Below are positions 11,000 through 23,300 of a DNA stretch of 64,000 bases, piece by piece. The stretch is taken from NCBI GenBank assembly GCA_021442155.1, contig CM038221.1, positions 45,145,648 through 45,209,647 on the forward strand, written 5' to 3'. Position numbers and translations under genes: made by a program. The notes under the pieces are model-generated. The model had not been told where the DNA came from. It did no database searches and saw nothing but the letters and a program-made list of their open reading frames with translations. This DNA is from Cymbidium sinense (Eukaryota; Streptophyta; Magnoliopsida; Asparagales; Orchidaceae). Each line of letters opens with the position of its first letter. Within the stretch, counting starts at the first letter, position 1.

Positions 11000-12020
11000 C
11001 TATTGTAGTAATTTGTTCACTACTCCCTCGCGATTGAGCAGAACTCCCCTTCTCCGCGTGGCCTTCTCTCTTCCTCTCGGTTGAAGGAGCTCAGTCGTCC
11101 TCCCATGAGCACCCTTTACCCGACCCGGTCTTTAGATCCTTTGAGGATGAATGAAGCCCCTCTAAGCTGACCTCCGTTTGAACAACACTTGAACCCACAA
11201 AATTGAGCCACTCGATCGTCTCGTTTGTTCCCATCGCCTTAGGGATGAACCAAGCCCTCTCGATCTCTGCTCTATCGTGTCTACAACAACACAGGTTAGC
11301 CCCTCCTCTCCCTCCATCTTTGTTGTCCCTATTGGAAATAATCGAAAATCTTATTCCTTGCCATTCCCATTTTCTTTGTTTAATAGAATATTGAATCCTA
11401 CCCAAACCATTTTGCCAACTTGATAATATTTGGAGTAAGATAGTATAACCTAGATCTTGTTGTGCATGATTTAAAGTTTTGTTTTTGACCTTAGTTTATA
11501 TTAGCTTAAATTTTGCTTCTTCGCCTCACTACCAAATAACCACCTTGTCTCCAATCCCTTCTTGACTTCCACTATTAAACCTAATCCACATGTCAAGCCA
11601 AAACCATATTTCTTGTTCTGCCCATGCTGACCTCTAATCTCTTCATTTCTCCACACAGTGAACCCATTTTCCTCTCCATGCAATCCCCCCACTTTCCATT
11701 GTTATCTTTCATGGATTGAAAGCTATATGGGCCTTATCAAGTTAATTTAGGTCCATTACTTGGATTCAACTAAATCTAGTCTTACCAAGAAAGTGAAAAG
11801 TGAAAATCTTAGGGAATTAGATATATAATCTTTGATGTTTAGATATATCCTAACTATGTCTTGTTACCAAATAGCCTTTCTATTATCATACTAGAGTGGG
11901 ATAAATGGGGGATGGGATCATAGATTCTTTAAGAGTAGTAGTGTGTCATTTGTATGATTCTATCAAGGATTATACAATTTTTGCATAAGTCTTATTATAA
12001 TTTTGTTGGACATACTCAAT
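11000..12020 (+). other. Leader-like and intron-like stretch of the family A LTR, no gene
   Basis: Matched by 20,990-22,050 in the 3' LTR. The first 400 bases are C/T-rich (ctccccttctccgcgtgg, ctctcttcctctcgg) and end with a possible splice donor context (acaacacag-gttagcccc near 11,285). The rest is AT-rich with T-rich runs. Short open frames on both strands are not shared between the two copies in frame, so I do not call a gene. It occupies the position where element 1 has bZIP and malic enzyme fragments. Confidence 0.45.
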
Positions 12021-12750
12021 TTTGAACATAAATAGTTGAAGGTATAAAAATGCTCAATCTTAAATGCTCATAAAATCCCAATTTGACATTTTGACCAGGA
12101 ACCCATGCTCTTTGCGCACATGGGAAAACTTCGTAGTGCATTTGTGACGCGATGGTGAAATTTACATGATTGCTTTTGTGCAGGTAACCTATACATGCTC
12201 TTTATAGCATGGTAGAGAAAATGAAGACTTAAGCCGCTATCATCAACTCTTATGCAAAAGCATAAAATGCTCAATCACCTAAATTCCTATATGCGACAAA
12301 TTTGACGCGATGAGCGAAACCCATATGCGCTCTTTGTAGCACGGCGGGGGAAAACTCGTAGGCGTTGTTCGCAACGTGATGGCAAAATTTACATGATTGC
12401 TTTTGTACAAGTAACCTATACACGCTCTTTATAGCGTGGTAGGAAAAATGAAGACTTAAGACACAATCATTTTATGCAAGATTATAAAATGCTCAATCTT
12501 GAATGCACCTAAAATCCCAATTACGATGCATTTGACGTGATGAGTGGAACTTGTACGCGCTCTTTGTAGCACGATGGGGAAAACTCATAGGCAACACTCG
12601 CGACGCGATTGGGAAATTTACATGATTTCTTTTATGCAGCTAACCTATACACACTCTTTGTAGCGTGGTAAGGAAAATGAAGACTTAGGCCGTGATTTAT
12701 ACCACTCATACATGCTCTTTGTAGTGCGGCAGGCGGACTCGATGCTCTAT
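12020..12750 (+). repeat. Tandem array, three units of about 220-230 bases
   Basis: Units begin near tgctcaatc (12,051, 12,268 and 12,490). Each holds gcgatgcatttgacg-like, gctctttgtagcacg, ggggaaaactcgtaggc, aaatttacatgatt and a tgcaggtaacctata block. The array is repeated at the same place in the 3' LTR (22,055-22,800) and, decayed and inverted, in the element 3 LTR. Its origin is unknown. Confidence 0.85.
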
Positions 12751-13880
12751 GGGGACGATCGAGGCTACCAAAATTTAATTTGAATTTCACACTCATGAGG
12801 GATTCAAATGAGGACTAAATGGGATTATTTAAATCATTATAATCTACTTAAACAAGCTTAAATTAAAATTCAATAAAAAGTTAACCTACAAATGATGGAT
12901 GAAAGAAATTGAAGGACTTTGCATGAAATGTAAGTAGAATCCTCCTCAGATGCTTTGAGCTTGCAAGAATTCACAAGCATATCCGGATAAGTGAGGTTGT
13001 GTGTTTGAAAGAAGAACATCCCTTTTATTTATAGGCATGAACCAACCTTTTATGTGGACTCCACCATAACTCATGATAATTTCAATCAAATAATTGATGA
13101 ATTATGAAATCAAGGGGCCCATTAATGATGTGTTATGAAAACGATAAAACTCATTAAGGAAGTCATGAATATGGAAGGTTTTGAATAAGCTTCATGTGCA
13201 TATCATAACATAACATTCAATTCCAATTCAAGCACTTCATTAATTCATGTGAAGGTTCTAAAGAATTGAGCTCCCTTTGTAAGTACTATAAATCCATCTT
13301 ATACCCGAATTTATTGCTTTAAAGATACATGTGAACACTCTCGATGCATATGTCTTGAAATTCACAGAGTATCAAAGAGATAGATCCTTGTGTATGCGGT
13401 AGGGCAATCATTAGCTCAACTCAAATGTTTAGAAGTACATGCAAATACTTTAATGAAGTGAATTGAACATAGACATACATTAAGAGGCAATATTTTATCC
13501 AATTCAAGTGTTTCATTGATATGTGCAAATACTCAGATGGAAAATAGATTCATATAAACTTGTATCTAGTTCAAATACTCCAATGATTGCATAAATTTTC
13601 AAATGAATGAATGAGATGCGTACATACATTATGAGGTGATCATATGTTCAATCCTGTTGTATCAAGATGCATAAAAATCACTTGAATGGTGAAGTATTGC
13701 ACTCATTACAAAGCAACTTCACTTATGGATTTGATGTTTGAGAATGAGATGTCCACATACATTATTAATGAGTTTCATAAACTTGATTTCAAATATCTTG
13801 GAATACATACAAGTGCTCTATGAAATGGATAAAAAAATATGTTTAATAATTCAAAAATGAAATGAAGAACCCGCATGGGC
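12750..13880 (+). other. AT-rich LTR stretch without gene
   Basis: Matched closely by 22,800-23,900 in the 3' LTR. Repeated short phrases such as tacatacattatgagg and gaatgagatg occur, but I see no coding frame or structured RNA. Confidence 0.6.
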
Positions 13881-15034
13881 CCCGACACTATGTTGAATGC
13901 TTAAACTTTGTGTCTGAGAATGCCGTGAGGGTTGATTCCTGGTTGGGTCTTAAGACTGAGTCCGGGTTAACAAAACCTAAAAATCTAATGATATTATTAT
14001 AATATCTTAAACCTAATAAAACATCTGAGAAGCTGATTCTATTATATGACAATATATCTGATCTTCTATTACTAAATTAATGGTCAGGGATCTAAAATAA
14101 ACAATAAACCACCATGATATATGTTGAATGAAGATTTCAGAGGATACTTACCATAAAATATACTTCCAACCTCAAATTGAATTAATCAAACTCAAGCATC
14201 AATGTAAATATAAAATCAAATAAATCACCAAATTATAAATGCTTAAATGAAATTTAATTTTAAAGAACTTAAAGGTAAAAAATCTAATTCACCATCCGTA
14301 ATTATTTGTCTGAGATGACAAATTAAGAAAACCCTAGCTCACAAAGGTGCCAAATTTAAATCAAGTATACAACTATTGTTGCTCTCAAACAATCTCATGT
14401 CAGCAAAGACGTGGCCCGTGTCCTCAGGTGGCTTGTCGGCTCCACATGATACAAGATTACCGAGTCCTCGACGAGTGGTTATCGCCAAATGACCCCACTA
14501 TATCATGATCACAATTGTAGCCCGTATGCTCCCCAATGGCTCTGCCCTTTGAGTTGTGAACCATAGGGTATACTTAATTGAGCAAAAGCCTTCATAATTT
14601 AAGGTAGACTTAAGCTTGTCTCCTGACAAACACCATGTCTCAAAGATTTCTTGGATGATGTAACCCATGTATTGCGATAAGGATCCGTCAGGTTGACTAC
14701 CTCCTCTAACTAAGTAGACTAGGGACCACGATAGCCCGGGATGATGAACTATGGGATCTAGATCGGGCGCATCATCGTTCCCCCAACCATCCTCTTTAAG
14801 TTAAATATAATGAATTTGATAAATCTGAATTCTAAAACTCCACATGCTGCTATTATACGCTACGCAAGCTTACTTAATGACCTTAATCAAAAAGTTCTCT
14901 CGACTAAGAGTGGTAATTAATTATATAGGTGCTTCATAATGAAACCCAAACTAGATCTAAAGTCCTCACAAAATGAGGGTGAAATATCTGGTAGGCCTTA
15001 TCTACTATTCCATCCGCTTTTGAAATTTCGGACA

Positions 15035-16730
15035 AGGAGGAATTGGTATTTTCTTAATTGGTTATAAAATTATAGTAGAAAGCATGATAAAATTAAAATT
15101 TAAAATCAATCATCAATGAAATTAAATTTAAATCAACTATATTTCTTTAACTAATGTGTTTGTTCTATATATTTGCTTATAATATTGTGTGGGTGTGAGA
15201 TCATTAATTATGATTATTAATCTCATCTTTCATTTGTGGATCTTTAGAGCACCGTTCATCATGCACTAGGTTGCAAAGTCAATATCCATCTAACTAACAT
15301 TATCAGAGATGTTGAGATACCATCTAAATAGTAGTGTAAACTTCCCATATATTGCAAATAATCTTCTATCCAAGCACTGTATATTATACACACCAACGTG
15401 TAGGAAGGAGGACAACTGGAATGGCCGTTACTACTACTGAGGTTCCTTGAAAGAGAGCTTTTGTATTTATAAGATTGGGTCATTTTGAGGCACCAATCAT
15501 GAAAAGAACCATCATTGGGTAGAAAGTTTCATACTTGTGAATGCGACCACTCTGCCAGTTGAACCTTTCGCACTAAGAAGGCATGATGCTGAAGCCTTCT
15601 CTTATGGAGGAAAAACTAACCCAAAGGCAGGAGAGAAATAAAGAATGCTGAGTTGCAAGCTCATGAGCTTTTACCTGGGTCATTTGTTACACAACCAGCC
15701 TTACAACCAGAAGCGAGTATCCTACCAGCAATAGATTTGAAAATTTGAAATGGGTGAAAAGGAATAGCTCTATTGGTGATGTTAAACAATTTTTTTTGGG
15801 GCTCAACAGTAGTCAGCTCCAACCCTTCAGAAGAAACAACCTAAAACTCTATCTGCTCGAGTACATAGAGTCTTAAATATTGTAAAAGAAAAGGTCTTAT
15901 GAATAAATTATATCAAAGGCTAATTATCAGAGAAGTTGAGAATGCTCAACTACAGAAGCTACCATTAGTGGTAGTAAGAACTCAAGATTATTCTAAACAA
16001 GCTCTACATGGTGAGCATCTGGGCGTGACACCTGGACCGCATGTCCAGGAATCCGCCGCCGAAAGGTCCCAACAAAAAAAAGGAAAATAAATATGGTGGC
16101 CAAAGCCTCGAGAAGAAGTAATGACACAGAAGCTTCATCATCTAGAACTAAGATAACGCAGAGATAGTGGAGAAAGAGAAATGTTGAACTACGTGTTCAA
16201 CATCTATTATTCAAGAAAAAAATTATACAGCCAACTATAGAACTAGAAGCGAGTGTTCCATCCCATAAAAGGTTTGACAACCTAAGATGAGTAAAGTAGA
16301 ATTGCTCTATTGGACAAATAAAATAGTCCTTCGGACTCGACAACGCCAAGTTCGGAGGAAACTTGAACATATGCACAAGTGCCGTAATCAAAGTTGCTAA
16401 GGAGAAATGATTAATGAAAAGAAATTATCAAGGTCATATAATCAAGGATGTTAGAGTTACTTCTCCAAGGAGACCTCCTCCTACAACCCCGACAAGAGGT
16501 CAACTAATTCAAGTCCTGCATGGTGAGCATCGAGGTGTGACACTTGGACCATAGATCCAAGAATCTGCCGTCGAAAGGTCTTGACAAAAAGGTAAGCAAT
16601 TTGGAGGCCAAAGCCTTGAAGTGAAATTATCTTAAAGAAAGACAGGGACATGACATCTGGACTATACTCCCAGAGATCCGCCACAATTGAAAATCGTTAA
16701 GAATGTGTACCTAAGAAAAAGGTCATATGT
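15035..16730 (+). pseudogene. gag-side internal remnant of element 2
   Basis: The first 550 bases (15,035-15,590) resemble a 5' untranslated region with no frame I trust. From 15,600 the sequence matches 1-600 of element 1. A frame at 15,899-16,090 reads through HGEHLGVTPGPHVQESAAER. The same phrase recurs at 16,510-16,585 in broken form, so a stretch of about 500 bases is directly duplicated here. The intact product would be the coat-protein end of the polyprotein. Stops and shifts make it non-coding. Confidence 0.5.
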
Positions 16731-16734
16731 GATG

Positions 16735-16855
16735 AGATTTCTGTCGGTTGATACCTTGGAGAGTCATCCAAGTGATCTTGTCGCCTACCAACTCGTTGAT
16801 TTCAAAGGTGAAAGACCAATGCCTCTAATCAACGGTTGATATCTAAAGAAGTATT
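16735..16855 (+). pseudogene. Last codons of integrase (element 2)
   Basis: Residues near 16,815-16,850 read MPLINGXYLKKYY, with a stop in place of one codon. This is the same polyprotein end seen as PMPPINGRYLKKYH on the minus strand near 30,340 and as MLPINGLNLKRYYP at 52,330 in element 4. The gag-side stretch joins it directly at about 16,730-16,750, which marks the internal deletion. Confidence 0.7.
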
Positions 16856-18544
16856 ATACATGAAAGTGTAATCAAATGAATATCATACTTAAAACTTTCA
16901 TAAGTTTTACTAAGAAATTCTCTTGTAATGCAAGAATGCATTTCCAAGATAAAACAAAAATCCCCTTATTAGACATGGGGAATTTTATATATTTTTGGGT
17001 TGACATCATGCGTAAGGCCAAAAATACCAAAATAAATGGTTATGATGATTAATATAAGTCTCATATGATCATTATAAGTGTGAAAATGAAAAAAATAAAT
17101 TTGATGACATCATACTTGTGAAATATTGCAAAGATCCCCCTGTCAAACAGGAGCATTTTTTTTATAAAAATTTTATAGAAATGTTAGGCTTTCCTTGTAA
17201 GACAGGGGGCCTTCTTTTATATTTGGGTTGACATCACGCCTAAGGCTGAGATCCCCATATACATGTTCAAATTATGTATTCAAATTCATAAGTTTCAAAG
17301 CCAAAGATGACAAAAAAGAGAAATTTTTAAGTCTGCAAACATCAATAAATCAAGTTGGAAACACATCTTTCATTCATACATCAAATCTAGGGCTTGTGCA
17401 TAAAGTCACTCAACACGCTCAAATATGGGCCGAAATATTGCAGTCGCTAAAATACACCACAAAGGTCGTAGTAAGAGATCCCCCACCTCGTTAGCCCGAT
17501 GGTAAAATCCTCTATCAATTTCTCAAGTCCAAGACTCAAGTGGGTGCATAAGGTAGGACTCAACAAGCCCAAATATGGTCGAGTCGTTGACAGGTCTGCT
17601 TACTCAACATGCCATAAAGACTACGTTAAGAGATCCTCCTACTTTGTTAGTTCAAAGATAAGAGCATCTAAATCTTTAAATCCATCCAACTTGGTGAGTT
17701 CAAGTGGCCCAGACTAGGAGATCATCCCTAATGGTTGTAAGATTATTTTTTAAAATCCAAAAAAAAGATCCTCACTCAAGAAGGCACTAAATCGAGTTTG
17801 GTGTCAGTATTAAATGAGAAATGTCAACTCCTTCAACAAGTTCGTTTAAGCAGAAAGCAAAGACTGAAGGAAATGCTTCTTCAGCAAGTCCAAACAAGCA
17901 AAAAGTAAGGGACCGAAGAAGTCATCCCAATGTTCATATAAAGCTGAAGGCTGAACTAAGGGAGTCATGTCATCAATATGTCCATTACGTGCAATGCATA
18001 TGATTGATGACTCTTCTCCATTGACCCAACACAAGCTCTGAGGGCTAGGTCACTAGCAGACATCCTTCTATAAGCCCATGAAAGTAGAAAGCTAGGGGCA
18101 GAAGGTAATTTTGTATCACCTGACAAGTCTTCAAGGCAATTCAAGACTTACCTCCATTAAATCCATCAAGGCACGAAGCTAGGACAGAGGGAAATACAAG
18201 ATACAAATTTCTGAGATGGAGTCTTCAAGTCAAAGCACCAAGCATAGGATTGAAGATGTTCTTATCTCGCCAATAAGTCATTAACTCCATCAAGTCCATT
18301 AAGGCACGAAGCTAGGACAGGAGGAAAATGTAAATTTTAAATTTTCAGATTGAATCTTCAACAAGTCTGTCCAGCACCAAGCATAGGACCGAAAATGTTC
18401 TCATCTCACAAACAAATCATCAACACCATTTAGTCCACTAAGGCACAAAGCCAGGACAGGAGGAAAATACAAATTTCAAACTCTTAAGAGGAAGTATTCA
18501 ACAAGTTCAAAAGCACAAAGCATATGATCAATGACATTCCAAAT

Positions 18545-18910
18545 TCTCTCAATAGTTACTGTGAATCCCCCTTTTAGATAGGGGGAATTTTTATATATTT
18601 ATCTAAGTCGACATCGTGCTTCAAGCTAAGATCCTTAGATAAATATACATTATGATCAGAATAAGTTATCTCTATTTATATTAAAGAAGATCAAGCTCTA
18701 TGATATATTTTAAAATAAGTCTATAATCCCTCTATTAGATAGGAGGCAATTTTATATATTTATCTAAGTTGATATCATGCTTTAAAATGAGATCCTTAGA
18801 TAGATACATATCATGATTGAAAATATATCACTTCTATTCAACATTAAAGGAAATAAGGCTGTGTACTATATCTTAGAATTAGTTTGCAATCCCCTTGTTA
18901 GACAAGGAGC
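18545..18910 (+). repeat. Tandem units of about 165 bases, each with a hairpin
   Basis: Hairpins starting at 18,567, 18,728 and 18,891 are spaced 161 and 163 bases. Between them lies a shared block with tatatatttatctaagt, gacatcgtgctt and gatccttagatagata. Related single units occur at 2610, 4053, 16,962 and 17,138, and inverted units at 30,004 and 30,166. Such blocks could seed a satellite. Confidence 0.75.
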
Positions 18911-20320
18911 ATCATTTTGGTGATCAAGGTGGTTCAACCTTCTACTGTGAAATAGGAGATCTTCTTGTATATATTCAGGTTGATATCGAGCTTTATGCTG
19001 AGATCCCCGAATATATCTATAACCTTGTCGTTAAAATTACAGACTCTTGCAATAGAAAAAAGAATCTATTTATGTGCATGAAAAGACAGCTTTAAATATC
19101 AAAAATTTGTCTCCCAAAATTCATCAAATTTTAAAGATCAAGTCTTCTCAATTTTAACCTCTACATATTCAAGTCCAGGACACGGACGAGTTCTAAAGGT
19201 TAGACTCAACAAGCCCATAAATGGTCGAGTTGCTGACGCTCTCCTCACTCAACAAGAAAAGGCGCAGGTGAAAGAGTCCTGTTCATTAGTCGATGACCAA
19301 TCACCAATCCACCACGCCTAGGTCAAGACAGATTCTAAAGGTCAGACTCAACAAGCCCACAAATGGCTGAGTCGCTGATGCTCTCCTCACTCAACAAGCC
19401 GCAAGAAAAGGTCATAGTGAAAGAGCCCCTGCTCATCAGTCCAATGATGATAGCTGCTCAATCTCAAACCAGATCCAGCTTAGTGACTATAAGCAACAAA
19501 AATTGAAGAGATCTTTCCACTCAATCGACGGTTCAATACAATCTTAGGAAACTCTCAATTCATATCTGCCTTAAATCAATCTATATATATTACCTATAAG
19601 GTAATATTCCAATCTATTTTCAAATGATCTGATCAAGCACAAAGCACAGATCAAAGCCAATTCCCTCATCAAGTTCGCAAAAGTAGAAAGCACAAGACCG
19701 AGAAAGCAATTCCATAGTTCAAATAAAGGCAATGATCGAACTAAAGAAATTTCATGATTATTCAGTCTGTTAAAGCACACAGTGCTACACTGATAACTTA
19801 ACATTAACCTAATTTGAGTTGGAAGTTGGGTGAACTGTATGCACCTTTCAACAGTCCATCAAAGCAACAAGCACAGGATTTAGAGCGTGCATACACTTTT
19901 TGACAAGTATAGACAAATCAGGTCAACCCTTCATGAAGTCCGTCAAGCTTAAAGCTAGGACATAAGGAGTTTCAAATCTCAAAGCAAACAAACTAATTCC
20001 TCCATCAAACCTGATCAAGCATGAAGCTAGGGTCGGAGGAAATTTAAGTGTACAACAACACAAGAGAAAGAGGTCTTGAACAAGCCTATTAAAGTAGATA
20101 GTAGATGGAGAAGAGCTCTTATCCTGCTGACAAGTCGATCCTGACAAATCGGTCAATCCCATCATCTAGCATGTCCAAAATAAAGCATCATATTATTAAT
20201 AAATCTTGTTAAAGCTCCATAAGCCACCGAAATTGAAGCTGAAGTGATCCAAGATCTATGACCAGCCAGAGTCAACCAATTTTTAATAAACATGACTCAC
20301 TCTATGCGTGAATCATATTT

Positions 20321-20332
20321 ATTGGGGGCATT
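20321..20332 (+). other. Polypurine tract before the 3' LTR of element 2
   Basis: attgggggcatt lies directly before the LTR start tgttgatctcc. Purine-rich tracts here prime plus-strand DNA synthesis. The element 4 equivalent is attgggcgcctt at 54,999-55,010. Confidence 0.7.
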
Positions 20333-23300
20333 TGTTGATCTCCATGCACACGCCATAAGTCAAGTCGAGCTCACAAGGTGAATTTGATGAGCTTTAGTGC
20401 ACAAATCGGAGTTGAAATACACTCGACATCATCGAAAATTAGTCAAAATGAGCTCCGATTGACAAGCAAACTTCGCCATCATGTTCAAAATATCAAAATT
20501 GATCAGAATAAACATCTTGCATAATTTGACAGTCGACCGATCAAGAAAGAAGTTCGTCATGGCGCTGACATTCATATCAAGGTCGGGAAGCCACGATGAT
20601 TCTCAAATGACCTTCATTTATAAAATTAATCATGCCATTAGCATCTAAACATCAAAACTTATCAAATGAGACTGTCTGCATTCAATTCGGACGAGTCTGC
20701 ACGAATATCGAGAGCGAGCGGAAGCGATGAAGCATAAATTTGAATTTAAATTGACCCCGATTCGACGATGATGTGAACCAAACGGCCTCCAATCGCAAAA
20801 CGGACTATGTCATTATGTCCAAAACATCGAAATAACCTACAATTGATATATATATATATATATATTAACTATATGATAGCGTCGGTGAGAAAATCAGAAT
20901 TAAGGATTAATTTTCATTTAAATAAACAACTCTCTATATATATATCTAATAAGACCTAACCCTAAGGATGCCTATTCATTCTATTAGAAGCTGTAATTCA
21001 TTCGACTACTCCCTCACGGTCGAACAAACTCCCCCTCTCTCGTAACCCTTCTCTCTTCCTTCCCGGGAGAGCTCCGCCTCTCTCCTCCCGAGCACCACCA
21101 CTAGTCTTCCGTCCTGAGGGACAAACTGAAGCCCATCTAGCCGCTCAACCCCTCCGTTCGAATAACACTTGAACCCCATAAACTGAGCCACTCGATCATC
21201 TCTCTCCGTTGTTCGCCGCCTTAGAGGACAAACCGCTCTCCTGATCTATGTCTCTACCGCTCATCTACAACCGCACACACCAGGTCAGCCGTAACCCCTC
21301 CATCTCCCTCTCTTTCTCATCCTTATTGGAAATAACCAAAGATCTTGCTCCCTATCATTCCCATTTCTGTTTGTTGTTTAATAGAATATGGGCTGAACTT
21401 GATAATATTTGGAGTAAGATAGTATAACCTGGGTGCTATTGTGCATGATTTAAAGTTTCTATTTTGCTGACATTAGTTTATATTGGCTTAAATTTTGCTT
21501 ATGCCTCACTAGCAAATAACCACCTTGTCTCCAATCCCTTCTTCGACTTCCACTATTAAACCTAATCCACACGTCAAGCCAAAACTAGATTTCTTGTTGC
21601 TGTCCATTCCAGCAGCCTAATCTCTTCATCTCTCCACAATAGAGCTAAACCCATTTTCCTCTCCATTCAATCCTTTTAGCCCACTCTCCATTATTATCTT
21701 TTCTTGTAGCTTAAGGATTGAAAGCTATAGTGGGCCTTATCAAGTTAATTTGGGCCCATTACTTGGATTCAACTAAATCCCAGTCTTACGACAAAGTGTG
21801 AAAAATGAAAATCTTAGGGAATTAGATATATAATCTTTGATGTTTAGATATATCCTAACTATGTCTTATTACCAAATAGCCTTTCTATTATCATAGTAGA
21901 GTGGGATAGATGGGAGATGGGATTATAGATTCTTTAAGAGTAGTAGTGTGTCATTTGTATGATTTTATCAAGGATTATACAATTTTTGCATAAGTCTTAT
22001 TATAATTTTGTTGTTGGACGTACTCAATTTTCAACTTAAATAGTTGAAGGTATAAAAATGCTCAATCTTAAATGCTCCTAAAATCCTAATTGCGATGCAT
22101 TTGATGTGACGAGAACGTCGCTTTCTTTGTATGGGGAAAACTCATAGACGACATTAGCGATGCGATGGTGAAATTTACATGATTGCTTTTGTGCTGGTAA
22201 CCTATAAACACTCTTTGTAGTGTGGTAGGGAAAATGAAGACTTAAGATGCTATCATCAACTCTTATGCAAAAGAATAAAATGCTCAATCACCTAAATTCC
22301 TATATGCGACTCATTTGACGCGATGAGTAGAACCCGTACGTGCTCTTTGTGGGACGACGGGGGAAAACTTGTAGGCGACATTTGCAATGCGATGGAGAAA
22401 TTTGCATGATTGCTTTTGTGCAGGTAACCAATACGTGCTCTATGTAGCGTGGTTGGGAAAGCAAAGACTTAAGCCGCTATCATCAACTCTTATGCAAGAT
22501 TATAAATTGCTCAATCTTAAATGCACCTAAAATCCCAATTGTGATGCATTTGACGCGACGAGCGAAACCTGTATGCACTCTTTGTAGCACGACAAGGAAA
22601 ACTCGTAGGCGACACTCATGATGCGACTGGGAAATTTATATGATTTCTTTTATGCAGCTAACCTATACACACTCTTTGTAGCGTGGTAGAAAAAATGAAG
22701 ACTTAGGCCGTGATTTATACCACTCATACATACTCTTTGTAGCACGGTGAGCAGGCCCAGACTCCCGATGCAACCCCTATGCGGGGACGATGCCGGGAGG
22801 CTGCCAAAATATAATATGAATTTCACACTCATGAAGGACTCAAATGAGGAATAAATGGGATTATTTAAATCATCATAGTCTACTTAAACAAGCTTAAATT
22901 AAAATTCAAGAAAAAGTTAACTTACAAATGATGAATGAATGAAATTGAAGGACTTTGCTTGAAATGTAAGTAGAATCCTCCTCAGACACTTTGAGCTTGC
23001 AAGAATTCACAAGAATATCCAGATAAGTGATGTTGTATGTTTGAAGAGAAGGAAATCCCTTTTATTTATAGGCATGAACCAACCTTTTATGTGGAATCCA
23101 CCATAACTCATGATAATTTCAATCAAATTATTGATGAATTATGAAATCAATGGTCCCATTAATGATGTGTTATGAAAATGATAAAATTCATTAAGGAAGT
23201 CATGAATATGGAAGGTTTTGAATAAGCTTCATGTGCATATCATAACATAACATTAAATTCCAATTCAAGCACTTCATTAATTCATGTGAAGGTTCTAAGG

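Larger units (their letters stand above)
16860..20332 (+). repeat. 3' untranslated region of element 2, repeat-rich
   Basis: No coding sequence. It has the same block order as 2565-5420. Hairpins with T-rich tails lie at 16,962, 17,138, 18,567, 18,728 and 18,891. Blocks around actcaacaagccc recur at 17,560, 19,205 and 19,350, and blocks around atcaaggcacgaagctagg at 18,165, 18,300 and 18,430. Frames in it, such as 17,228-17,494, follow repeat units shared with 2655-2966 and are not genes. Confidence 0.75.
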
